DNA of 64,000 nt from Methanolobus chelungpuianus (GTDB lineage: Archaea; Halobacteriota; Methanosarcinia; Methanosarcinales; Methanosarcinaceae). The notes beneath the pieces are model-generated. The model searched no databases, was not told where the DNA came from, and saw nothing but the letters and a program-made list of their open reading frames with translations. Numbering within the stretch: the first letter of the stretch is position 1; the number at the start of each line of letters is the position of its first letter. Location: contig NZ_JTEO01000002.1 of assembly GCF_024500045.1 (NCBI RefSeq), positions 558,001 to 622,000 on the forward strand. The letters run 5' to 3'. The translations under genes were made by a program, and so were the position numbers. Positions 40,508 through 48,837 of this stretch are shown here, in pieces.

Positions 40508-40873
40508 ATGAATACAAAGTTGATAACAAAGCTGATAACACTTACTCTTATATCAGGTTTCCTGATCCTTGCCGGCTGCCTGGAGAACCTGTATGAAAGG
40601 GATACATCCGTAAGCGATATAGAGCCTGGTGTAACGATAGTCTATATAGACAACTTCTCTTTCAATCCCGACTCCGTGACAATAGCAGAGGGTGAAACTG
40701 TAAGGTGGATAAGCAATGATACTGCCGCATCAGTCATAAGCGGCAGCTCATTCCAGTCGCCTGCTCTCAGAAGGGGTGACAGCTATAATGTCACTTTCAA
40801 TTCCCGTGGGACCTACAACTATTACCTGCTCTCACATCCCTGGACAGGGAGCGGGATTGTTATCGTGGAATAA
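40508..40873 (+). CDS. Cupredoxin-like lipoprotein with degenerate copper site
   Basis: A 121-residue exported lipoprotein (lipobox LILAGC, Cys24) followed by a plastocyanin-like beta domain (DNFSFNPDSVTIAEGETVRWISND; GTYNYYLLSHPWTGSGIVIVE). In blue copper proteins the ligands are two His, a Cys and often a Met. Here the first His position is replaced by Ala (NDTAAS), the Cys by Leu (YYLLSHP), and no Met follows; only His110 remains. It therefore probably keeps the fold but not type 1 copper. GAGAGGTGGC precedes the ATG. Confidence 0.8.
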   Translation: MNTKLITKLITLTLISGFLILAGCLENLYERDTSVSDIEPGVTIVYIDNFSFNPDSVTIAEGETVRWISNDTAASVISGSSFQSPALRRGDSYNVTFNSRGTYNYYLLSHPWTGSGIVIVE

Positions 40874-40963
40874 CGCTTTCTTTCATCTCGTGCCTCCCTC
40901 AGGCACAACGATTATTTTCTTTAAGGATTAATAAATATCCGGTTTAAAGGACATCATTGAGGA

Positions 40964-41821
40964 GTGGATATACTGACAGCTGTTGCCCTGATGACTGTAA
41001 TGGCTCCTGTAGTCGTTCTATTGAGCATCATAGCTTATTTCACGCTGATGCCAGAGGAGTACAGGCTGGGTATAAGACTACGTGATCGTGGAACGTCTAT
41101 GAATGTCGTTTCCGAGATGCTTCCTTATCTCGTACTGGTCTCTCTTGTATACATATTTGCCAAGTCCCAGGAGACCATCACAGCTGCCCTCGGGATAACT
41201 CCCACTCTGAGGTTAGCTGAGATTATTCTTTTACTGGAAGGCAGCACTGTTAGTGCATTCCAGACCATAGCAAGTCCTGCACTGACATATTTCAGTGCCT
41301 TCATCTACCTGTTCGGTTTCTCGTTCCTGCTAATCTTCACTTTCGTGGCTCTTATATGCAGCGGTAAGGTATCTGCACTGCAGGAATATGCAATTGCCAT
41401 AACGGTGGCTTATGTAGTTGCTTTCCCTTTCCAGGTACTGGCTCCGGTAAAGGTCACGGGTTATACACTTCCCAATGTGGTTCCCCTGCTTTATCAGTTG
41501 AGCCCTGTGATACTGGAAGGCTTAAGGAGCGTTGACCCGTATTTCGACAATTGCTTCCCGAGCCTGCACGCTGCGCTTTCCATCATAGCGATGCTGCTCG
41601 TTGTGCTGAGGACGGACCTGAGGAAATATAAAATAGTTGCTGTCCTGCTGACAATTGCCATACAGTTCACTATCTTCTACCTGGGCATACACTGGATAAC
41701 GGATTTCTTTGGAGGGCTGCTGCTGGCAGCCATAAGTTATGCTATTGCAGTCAGGTACAGGGACAGGATAGTAAGGACGATAAAAGCGGTCAGGAATACA
41801 GCACATCCTTCTTCGGAGTGA
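40964..41821 (+). CDS. PAP2-superfamily membrane protein
   Basis: A 285-residue membrane protein with about seven hydrophobic segments and the PAP2_3 (Aur1/inositolphosphotransferase-like) acid-phosphatase motifs FPSLHAALSII and LGIHWITDFFGGLLLA, carrying the catalytic His residues. These enzymes remove phosphate from, or transfer headgroups between, lipids; the substrate here is unknown. The start is probably GTG at 40964, though the nearest GGA-type ribosome site is weakly spaced. The following transporter gene begins within or just after its end, so the two are coupled. Confidence 0.85.
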   Translation: MDILTAVALMTVMAPVVVLLSIIAYFTLMPEEYRLGIRLRDRGTSMNVVSEMLPYLVLVSLVYIFAKSQETITAALGITPTLRLAEIILLLEGSTVSAFQTIASPALTYFSAFIYLFGFSFLLIFTFVALICSGKVSALQEYAIAITVAYVVAFPFQVLAPVKVTGYTLPNVVPLLYQLSPVILEGLRSVDPYFDNCFPSLHAALSIIAMLLVVLRTDLRKYKIVAVLLTIAIQFTIFYLGIHWITDFFGGLLLAAISYAIAVRYRDRIVRTIKAVRNTAHPSSE

Positions 41822-41844
41822 GGCCTGTCCGCAGGAAATTTAAA

Positions 41845-43074
41845 ATGAAAGGAATCCCGCAAAGGCCTGAAGAATTGACTGCCTCTCCCGCAAAGAACCT
41901 GGACCCCCAGCTTTACATCCTTTCCGTTTCCAAATTCTTTAAGGATCTGGGCACAGGAATGCTTGCCTTCCTGATCCCTCTCTACATAGTAGACCTCTAC
42001 AGCCCTTTCTTCGGATCGACTCCCGTTGTGGTGAAGGCAGGCATCGTCGCAACAGCCTATGGCATTTCCAACAGCATTTCACAGCCTTTTATGGGAAAGC
42101 TGTCCGATAGTCTCGATCGCAGGAAAGTATTTGTCCTTGCAGGCATGGCAGGTTTCACGATCCTGTCATTCATATATGCAAACACCAGCCGGTTCGAATA
42201 TGTGGTCTTCTTTCGATTTGTGCAGGGGATAACCGTAGGTGCGGCAGTTCCTGCAATTTTGGCGATGATAACACACTTTTCCACAAGCAGGACCCGAGGA
42301 AAGGCTATCGGGATATATTCTTCCCTGAGGGGACTGGGCTTTGGCAGCGGTCCCATCGTGGCGGGTGCTGTGGTGAACTACTACGGGTTCGGAACAGCTT
42401 TTTACGTGTGTGCTTCTCTGGGTATCCTGAGCACGTTCCTGGTCCTTTTCTTTGTACGTGAAACACATGGCAGTGCAGAGAAGAATGTATCTTCCGGTGT
42501 ATCGGTCTCAAGGGACCCGCAGTTCTTCGTCCTTGCCCTTGCAATGTTCATGATGATGGTGGGCATAATGATCATATTCGCTTTCCTGCCGGAATACAAG
42601 CTAAGACTGGGCGCAAGCGAGCTTTCCTTAAGCATTGCGGTGTCTGCCTATGTATTTGCAAGGGTGCTTTTCCAGACCCCCCTGGGTATCATCTCGGACA
42701 GGATGGGAAGGAAAAGAATGGTGGCTTACGGTCTGCTGCTGAATGTCCCCATAGTCATAGGACTTGCTTATGCCGGCAGCATAACAGAGCTCATCATCCT
42801 GCGTGCATTGCAGGGCATCTCCATGGCTGCAGTGGAAACCCCTGTCATGGCCCTGGCAGTGGAGCTGACAGGAGGAAGGGCTGTGAGCTCGCGGGTCAGT
42901 ATCATAACTGCGGCACAGGCCGGCGGCATGGCACTGGGGCCACTGCTGGGGGGGCTGCTTGCGGGATATGTATCGTTCCGAACCCCTTTCTACCTGTGTG
43001 CTGCGCTGATCCTTCTGTCCTTCTTCCTGATACTTGCAAAGGTAAAAGAGCCTGGCGCATTTAAAAATGCTTAA
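41845..43074 (+). CDS. Major facilitator superfamily transporter
   Basis: A 409-residue MFS carrier with 12 membrane helices. The loop 2-3 signature is GKLSDSLDRRKVFVLAG, and the second half repeats it as GIISDRMGRKRMVAYG, as in the drug/sugar exporter branches. Substrate is unknown. The frame is also open from a GTG at 41818 that overlaps the PAP2 stop, but the ATG at 41845 has AGGAAA well spaced before it. It ends four bases into the end of the convergent response-regulator gene. Confidence 0.9.
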   Translation: MKGIPQRPEELTASPAKNLDPQLYILSVSKFFKDLGTGMLAFLIPLYIVDLYSPFFGSTPVVVKAGIVATAYGISNSISQPFMGKLSDSLDRRKVFVLAGMAGFTILSFIYANTSRFEYVVFFRFVQGITVGAAVPAILAMITHFSTSRTRGKAIGIYSSLRGLGFGSGPIVAGAVVNYYGFGTAFYVCASLGILSTFLVLFFVRETHGSAEKNVSSGVSVSRDPQFFVLALAMFMMMVGIMIIFAFLPEYKLRLGASELSLSIAVSAYVFARVLFQTPLGIISDRMGRKRMVAYGLLLNVPIVIGLAYAGSITELIILRALQGISMAAVETPVMALAVELTGGRAVSSRVSIITAAQAGGMALGPLLGGLLAGYVSFRTPFYLCAALILLSFFLILAKVKEPGAFKNA

Positions 43075-43901
43075 TGGTTGACTGTCTGGCTGAGCCCTGG
43101 GCCTATAATGTAGTCCAGAAAAGACCTTTCAATATCCCTTCTTTCAGTTATGTCGCAGAAGACAATGATAGCCCCGATGGTCTCATTGTGGATATTCCTG
43201 ATAGGCGAGCCAATAACATCTACCGGTATGTGGTTCTGTTCTTTTGAGATAAGTACGGTTCCTTCACAGAGGCCATAAAAAGTTCCTTCCCTCAGGGCTT
43301 TCTTGGTAGGATTTGGAACGGCTTTTCCTGTAGTTTCGCATATTACCTTGAAGACACGATCAACTGGCTCTCCTATTGCCTCTTCAAGCCGGTAGCCGGT
43401 GAGCGCCTGGGCAAGGAGATTAATGTGCGTGACCCTTCCGCTGGCATCCGTGGAAATAACGGCATCTCCCACATTATCCATCAGCGAGTTGATCCAGCTG
43501 TCATTGTTGAAGAGCTTCTCCTGCTCCAGTGCTCTCTTGTGCAGGGCGATCTCTATATTGGTCCTGAGCTCCCTGTTATCAAAAGGTTTCAGTATGTGGC
43601 CGAAGGGCTCGGTCATCTTAGCCCTTTGCAGTGTCCTTTCATCGGAATAGGCGGTGAGATATACGACGGGGATCCTGCAGTTATTATGTATGACCGTAGC
43701 AGCCTCGATACCATCGATGTCGCCTTTGAGCACTATATCCATCAATACAAGATCAGGCTTGTATCTCTTCGCCATCTGTATGGCATCCTCTCCGGTTGAT
43801 GCCATGCATGGTACAACATAACCAAAACTTTCCAGGCTATGCTTGATGTCCAGGGCAACTATCCTCTCATCCTCAACAACCAGTATCTTTTCGTTTGCCA
43901 T
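43071..43901 (-). CDS. Response regulator with PAS domain
   Basis: A 276-residue protein. The receiver domain (1-120) has acidic residues in VVEDER, phosphoacceptor Asp55 in LVLMDIVL, Thr in YLTAYS and Lys in ILKPF. A PAS domain (about 130-255) follows (WINSLMDNVGDAVISTDASG; RVTHINLLAQALTGY; GAIIVFCDITERR). There is no DNA-binding or kinase output, so it probably works through protein contacts. Its ATG shares one base with the stop of the histidine kinase gene upstream, showing a tightly coupled two-component pair. Confidence 0.92.
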   Translation of the reverse strand: MANEKILVVEDERIVALDIKHSLESFGYVVPCMASTGEDAIQMAKRYKPDLVLMDIVLKGDIDGIEAATVIHNNCRIPVVYLTAYSDERTLQRAKMTEPFGHILKPFDNRELRTNIEIALHKRALEQEKLFNNDSWINSLMDNVGDAVISTDASGRVTHINLLAQALTGYRLEEAIGEPVDRVFKVICETTGKAVPNPTKKALREGTFYGLCEGTVLISKEQNHIPVDVIGSPIRNIHNETIGAIIVFCDITERRDIERSFLDYIIGPGLSQTVNH

Positions 43902-45937
43902 CAGCAGTCCCTTCTTACGTAGGAGAGTTCCTTGAAAGTTATTCTGAATTCCGTACCATTGTTCCTATAGAGCTCGATCTTCCCCTCTATCTGCTCCACA
44001 AGCGAGTTCACCAGTTGCATGCCAAGCGAATCTGTGTTCCTGAAATCTATATTCTCAGGGAATCCTTCTCCATCGTCACTGATACTCAGGATGAAACCGT
44101 CTCCTTCCGGGTATATCCCTATCGATATCTCTCCGCCGCCTTTATGGAAGGCATGCTTCAGGGAGTTCGAAACGATTTCATTTATTATCAGGCCAAGGGG
44201 AATGGACGTATCTATACCAAATATAACGTTTTTAATATTTAAATTGATTCGGACAGTATTTCTGGAAAAACCATAAGAACTGACAAGATATTCCACAATG
44301 CTCTTGATGTAGTCCTCAAGTTCCACTTTTTCGATGTCCTGCGACCTGCAAAGTCTCTCATGCGCCAGTGCCATGGATCTTACGCGGTGCTGGCTCTCCC
44401 TGAATGCCCCGACAACTTCGCCGTCGCTGAATTTCCTTGACTGGAGGTTAAGCAGGCTGGAAATGACCTGCAGATTATTCTTTACCCTGTGATGGATCTC
44501 CCTGAGCAGGATATCTTTTTTGTGGGCTTCTTCTGCCTTTTTGATATCCGTGATGTCCTTTACCACGGACATTACCTCGTCCTCTCCGCTTACAACTATG
44601 CGTGCCTCATAATCCCTCATCTCCCCTTTGACGGGAAGCTGGTATTGCATCGTCTGCATCTTCCCTGTGCTTAAAACTTCATTGATGATGCTGATTTCTT
44701 TTGCACCCAGTTCCGCAGGCAGTACGTCATCAATCCTTATGCCCGGGATGCCTTGCGGGGATTCATAGAGGCACTCCCCGGTGGAAAGCTTATAGTTGCA
44801 TATTGTCCCATCCCTTCTGATCCGGAATATCATATCGGGCATGGCCTGGATGATAGCTTTGAGCGTTGCATCCTTTTCCATGACCAGGTGCCTGGAATGT
44901 TCAAGCGATTCAAGCAGCAGGTTGATGGATCTGCAAAGCTCGGATATCTCATCCTTTCCCTCCTCATAGATACGCCGGGAGAGGTCCCTGCTTTCTCCGA
45001 TGTTCTTTATGCTGGTATTGAGGTCATTGAGCCGTGAGAAGAAAGAGTTCTCATAAAGGTGCAAAGTCACGGAGCCAAAAGTACCGGCCACGAGCAGCAG
45101 GATCATAAGGATATAGGTCATCGTGGCTTTACCCTGCAGGTGTATGCTGCGGTTTTTGTCTACCATGAGTGCAAGGTTGTCCTGTCCGTAGACATCCTTA
45201 AGAAAAATGCCTCCGGTGACCGTACTTTCGTTCACGGAGTTCAAGTAGACTTCCTCGCCGGAACTTAGACTCAGCCCGGTGTCTTCCCTCTCCCCGGCAG
45301 CTGCCTGTGAGGAAAGCAGTTCCAGTGACAGGTTTGATTTCTCACCAAGAAGTCCCTGTTCAGCCTCATCCATGAAACGTCCCATGAGGACGACCCCTCC
45401 GATGGTGCTGTCCCCGCTGCCTGTGACTATGGGCTGGGACGTGACCATGACCGGCATGTCCGCAAGATACAGCAGCCCTGTCTTCCGGCTGGCCGCATTC
45501 TCATGCTCCAGCAGGTACCTGTTACTCTCAAGATGCTCAATAAGGAATTGAGGTGGAGGTGTCTGCTTTTCGCCGGACAGGTCCATACCTTTTGAGTATA
45601 TCAGGGAACCGGAAGAGTTGTAAAACAGGGCGAAGTTCAGTCTCTGGTTAATGAAAGTCTCATCCATCAGGTAACTGCTGACATAGCTGCTGTTATTGTC
45701 AAGGACGAAATAATAGGTCTCATCCCAGACAGACCAATCCGCAGTTTTTCTTTCAAGGTCCTTCATGTCCCAGTAAAGGGTATTTCTTGCGTTCTGCACA
45801 TCGTTTTTCAGCTCTTCCTTTTCAAGATGGTCAAAACTGTTTATGATGATTATCTGAGAACCCAGAAAGAGCACTATGACAAGCCCGGCAAGCGTGGCAC
45901 CAAGGATAGCAAGTGTTTTTCTGCGCAGGGTCGTCAT
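43901..45937 (-). CDS. Sensor histidine kinase (CHASE4-HAMP-PAS-HisKA_2)
   Basis: A 678-residue membrane kinase. A membrane helix at about 9-32 leads to an extracellular CHASE4-like domain (NTLYWDMKDLERKTADWSVW onward), and a second helix lies at 271-292. HAMP (about 293-345) and PAS (about 355-465) follow. The phosphoacceptor region IHHRVKNNLQVISSLLNLQS (His 482/483) is of HisKA_2 type. The ATPase domain has NEIVSNSLKHAF and DDGEGFP. A TATA-like box (AAATATATATAAT) lies near 46022-46036. It is co-transcribed with the receiver-PAS protein. The stimulus is unknown. Confidence 0.93.
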   Translation of the reverse strand: MTTLRRKTLAILGATLAGLVIVLFLGSQIIIINSFDHLEKEELKNDVQNARNTLYWDMKDLERKTADWSVWDETYYFVLDNNSSYVSSYLMDETFINQRLNFALFYNSSGSLIYSKGMDLSGEKQTPPPQFLIEHLESNRYLLEHENAASRKTGLLYLADMPVMVTSQPIVTGSGDSTIGGVVLMGRFMDEAEQGLLGEKSNLSLELLSSQAAAGEREDTGLSLSSGEEVYLNSVNESTVTGGIFLKDVYGQDNLALMVDKNRSIHLQGKATMTYILMILLLVAGTFGSVTLHLYENSFFSRLNDLNTSIKNIGESRDLSRRIYEEGKDEISELCRSINLLLESLEHSRHLVMEKDATLKAIIQAMPDMIFRIRRDGTICNYKLSTGECLYESPQGIPGIRIDDVLPAELGAKEISIINEVLSTGKMQTMQYQLPVKGEMRDYEARIVVSGEDEVMSVVKDITDIKKAEEAHKKDILLREIHHRVKNNLQVISSLLNLQSRKFSDGEVVGAFRESQHRVRSMALAHERLCRSQDIEKVELEDYIKSIVEYLVSSYGFSRNTVRINLNIKNVIFGIDTSIPLGLIINEIVSNSLKHAFHKGGGEISIGIYPEGDGFILSISDDGEGFPENIDFRNTDSLGMQLVNSLVEQIEGKIELYRNNGTEFRITFKELSYVRRDC

Positions 45938-46130
45938 GTTGGCACGGTCCTTATATTGAAGGGTTAATGCAGTAGAGGTATCTCATTGATTGTGGTCCAT
46001 AGAATAATTGAACTTCCTTTATGGTATTATATATATTTTAACATTTACTTTAACAACAGTAGGTGTATATCCCGCAGTCCTCGGATCCTACCTTCAGTAA
46101 GATGGGTCAGGAAAACAGGATGAATTGAAG

Positions 46131-46137
46131 AAAAAAA
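46131..46137 (-). terminator. Oligo-T terminator after pmbA
   Basis: Seven consecutive T on the minus strand begin 10 bases after the pmbA stop, at the end of the lon-tldD-pmbA cluster. Confidence 0.5.
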
Positions 46138-46147
46138 GGTAATTGGC

Positions 46148-47461
46148 TCAGCCTACAACGCTCGTGTCGGGGAACCTTATCGATGGAGTGAGCACGCCTC
46201 CAACCTTGCGGATGTCCGTGCCCGCGCCGTTGATCCTGCCAAGCATCTCGAATATATTGCCTGATATCATAAGGGATCTCACCGGCTGGTCGATCTGACC
46301 ATCTTTTATTGTAAAGGCGTTTCTTGCCTCCACGGAGAAGTCCCCTGAGATCGAGTTGGCTGTATGGGCACCGATGACAGTGTTGACATAGATCCCCTTG
46401 TGTGTGTCCTCTATCACATCAGTGCCGGGATGATCTATGATGAAATTCCTGGGGCCGACGGAGGGCGTCGAGAAATATGAGCCTCTTGAGGCATTTCCGG
46501 TGCTTTTGACATTGTCCTTGCCTGCAGTATAAGTGTCATATAGGTATGATCTGAAGACGCCGTTCTCTATCACTTTTGTCCTTTGTGAGGGCACTCCCTC
46601 ATCATCCGACCTTCCGGTCTCGATGCCTCCTTCAAGCAATCCGTCATCTGTTATTGAGAGATTTGAAGTGGCTATCTGCTCCCCCAGCCTGCCTTTCAGA
46701 TTGGAGCGTCCTTTCTGGACATTATCCGCATCAATAGACGGTATAAAAGCGCTTCCCAGCAGGTCCGCAAATGCAAAGGGGTGCAGGATCACATCTGTCC
46801 GGTGCGGCTCAATGCTGATTCCGTGCTGTGAGCTGCGGGAAAGTTTAGCTGCATTCCTGCCGATAGCGGCAAAGTCGATATCATTTCTTCGGGAGATGGC
46901 AAAGTCATAAGCTGTGGATATGTCCCCTTTTGTGGTGATGACATCAGCAAAACCCGAGACGCCTGTGGAGCTTTCCTCAACCTCCACGCCGTTTGTATTC
47001 ATTATCACACGCTTTCCGGCACTGCGGGAAAAGCTACCCGAGGTTACAATAACGCCGGGGACTTCCTTTGCCCCTTCAACCATGTTAAGGGCCTGCAGGA
47101 TACAGGCATCCAGCCCCATATGCTCAAGTTCCGGGTCCATAATGCCGGATACTTTGGGATATTCACTTGCATAAGGTAATGACCTCCAGTCGGGATCCCT
47201 CTCGCGGACCTTGGCAGACCTGACCGCGCTCCTGGCTGCGTCTTCCGTGTGGCTCATGATGTTGGTGCTTGCAAAGCCGACAGCTCCGTTGACAATGGCA
47301 CGGATGCCCAGTCCCTGGGAGATGTTCTCCTTTGCACCTTCGATCTCATCCTTACGGATGTCCACTGAAGTCTTGTGGTCCTCAATGATAAGGATCTCAG
47401 CTTCATCGGCACCGGCGTCCACTGCGGCCTTAAGCCCCCTGCGTGCAAGCTCGTACAGCAT
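46148..47461 (-). CDS. pmbA: PmbA/TldE family protein
   Basis: A 437-residue TldD/PmbA-family protein, partner of TldD in a heterodimeric metalloprotease that degrades unfolded peptides and processes modified peptides. It begins LYELARRGLKAAVDAGADEAEIL and contains GLGIRAIVNGAVGFAST, a PmbA-type centre lacking the HExxxH motif, and FTIKDGQIDQPVRSLMISGNI near the end. The ATG at 47461 shares one base with the tldD stop. The frame is open further upstream, inside tldD, but starts there do not match the family. Confidence 0.92.
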   Translation of the reverse strand: MLYELARRGLKAAVDAGADEAEILIIEDHKTSVDIRKDEIEGAKENISQGLGIRAIVNGAVGFASTNIMSHTEDAARSAVRSAKVRERDPDWRSLPYASEYPKVSGIMDPELEHMGLDACILQALNMVEGAKEVPGVIVTSGSFSRSAGKRVIMNTNGVEVEESSTGVSGFADVITTKGDISTAYDFAISRRNDIDFAAIGRNAAKLSRSSQHGISIEPHRTDVILHPFAFADLLGSAFIPSIDADNVQKGRSNLKGRLGEQIATSNLSITDDGLLEGGIETGRSDDEGVPSQRTKVIENGVFRSYLYDTYTAGKDNVKSTGNASRGSYFSTPSVGPRNFIIDHPGTDVIEDTHKGIYVNTVIGAHTANSISGDFSVEARNAFTIKDGQIDQPVRSLMISGNIFEMLGRINGAGTDIRKVGGVLTPSIRFPDTSVVG

Positions 47462-48792
47462 CAGGCACCACCCACCAGGGCTTCTGAGACCATGAGATGG
47501 GGTGAACCATCTGTTACAGGCACCAGCTGTCCTCCCTTTCCACACCTGCCGGAGTTGAGTGTAAGGTCGTTGCCTACCATTCTTACGTTGTTGAGTATCT
47601 CAAGGGTATTGCCTGAAAGTGAAACGTCCCGGATCAGGGAGGTAAGTTGCCCGTTCTCTATAAGGTAGCCTTTTTCAGCATTGAACTGGAACACTCCTTC
47701 GCCGGTGTTGACCTGCCCGCCCCTGGAGCCTATGAGATATACGCCGTTCTTTATCTCTTCGAGCATCTCCTCGAACCTGGAGGTGCCGTTGTCGATATAG
47801 GTGTTGCTCATCCTCACAATCGGCTTTGCATGTCCCTGCGCCCTGCAGTGACCGGCCTGTCCGCCAAGCTTTGCAGCTGTCTCCCTGGAGTGCAGGTAGG
47901 AACTGAATATGCCATCCTTGATCAGGACAGTTTTCTCTGACTGTGTGCCTTCGTCGTCGAAGGGAAAGAAACCATATTCATGCAGTGTCGGGTCATCAAT
48001 GATATTCACAAGTGGTGAGGCTATCTGCTGCCCTATCCTGTTCTCAAGTATCGAGCTGCCTTCAAGCACAAGATCGGCTTCTGAAGCATGGCCGACGGCT
48101 TCATGAGCGAACACGCCTGCAAGCTCCGGATCCAGTATGACAGGCATTGTGCCACCTTTGGCGGGCTTTGCATCGAGCAGCTGGAGGGCTGTCTTTGCAG
48201 CAGACTCTGCAAGTTCGAATGCATTGTGCTTTTCAAATATCTCGTACCCGTTGACTCCGAACCTGCTTTCCCTGCCTGCCTGGTACATCCCTTCCCTTGA
48301 TGCCACGGCGCTGATCGCAAAGCCTGTCCTTATGAGCTCGTACTCTCCTTCGATGCCTGTGGAATCGGTATAAAGCACCTTGTACGAAGATTCGCTGTAG
48401 ACCGCGCTGGTGCTGGAGATACCTTCGATCTTTGCCCTTGCACCTATCTCTTTCAACAGCCCGACCTTCTCCTCAAGGGATATGTCCCTTGGATCGACCT
48501 TTATCCTGGGCATGTTCCTTGCGACGGGCTTTGAGATGTCGAGCATTTCCACCTTTTCCTTGTGTGATCTCTCGTCCATCCCCACCGCAAGCTCTGATGC
48601 TGCACCGATGGCCTTGTTAAGATCAAAATCCCCGTCCACGGAAGTGTATCCCCAGGACCCTCCGCTCAGGGCACGCACTCCGGCTCCCTTCGTGTAGTTC
48701 TCGGATACTTCCTTTATGTTACCATTATCGAGGACTATCGATGTTGTTGTCCCCTCAATTATCTTTGCATCGAAAAAGTCTACCCTGTACAT
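47461..48792 (-). CDS. tldD: TldD family metalloprotease
   Basis: A 443-residue catalytic partner of PmbA. The zinc-binding HEAVGH lies in AGVFAHEAVGHASEADLVL. Other family landmarks are GAGVRALSGGSWGYTSVDGD, FFPFDDEGTQSEKTVLIKDG and the Cys-containing end SGRCGKGGQLVPVTDGSPHL. GGGAG lies about six bases before the ATG. It is 32 bases downstream of lon, separated by a hairpin that overlaps the lon stop codon, and overlaps pmbA by one base. Confidence 0.93.
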   Translation of the reverse strand: MYRVDFFDAKIIEGTTTSIVLDNGNIKEVSENYTKGAGVRALSGGSWGYTSVDGDFDLNKAIGAASELAVGMDERSHKEKVEMLDISKPVARNMPRIKVDPRDISLEEKVGLLKEIGARAKIEGISSTSAVYSESSYKVLYTDSTGIEGEYELIRTGFAISAVASREGMYQAGRESRFGVNGYEIFEKHNAFELAESAAKTALQLLDAKPAKGGTMPVILDPELAGVFAHEAVGHASEADLVLEGSSILENRIGQQIASPLVNIIDDPTLHEYGFFPFDDEGTQSEKTVLIKDGIFSSYLHSRETAAKLGGQAGHCRAQGHAKPIVRMSNTYIDNGTSRFEEMLEEIKNGVYLIGSRGGQVNTGEGVFQFNAEKGYLIENGQLTSLIRDVSLSGNTLEILNNVRMVGNDLTLNSGRCGKGGQLVPVTDGSPHLMVSEALVGGA

Positions 48793-48815
48793 GATCTACT
48801 CCCAAAATAGCAAAA

Positions 48816-48837
48816 GGTCCCTGTTCACGCAGGGACC
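48816..48837 (-). terminator. Hairpin at the lon-tldD junction
   Basis: GGTCCCTG and CAGGGACC (8 perfect pairs) enclose CGTGAA, which includes the lon stop codon, and are followed by TTTT on the minus strand. It could terminate part of the transcripts between lon and tldD or protect the lon mRNA end. Confidence 0.5.

Noticed and set aside
44019-45551. Several antisense frames within the histidine kinase gene
   Set aside because: All lie opposite recognised kinase domains and have no supporting signals.
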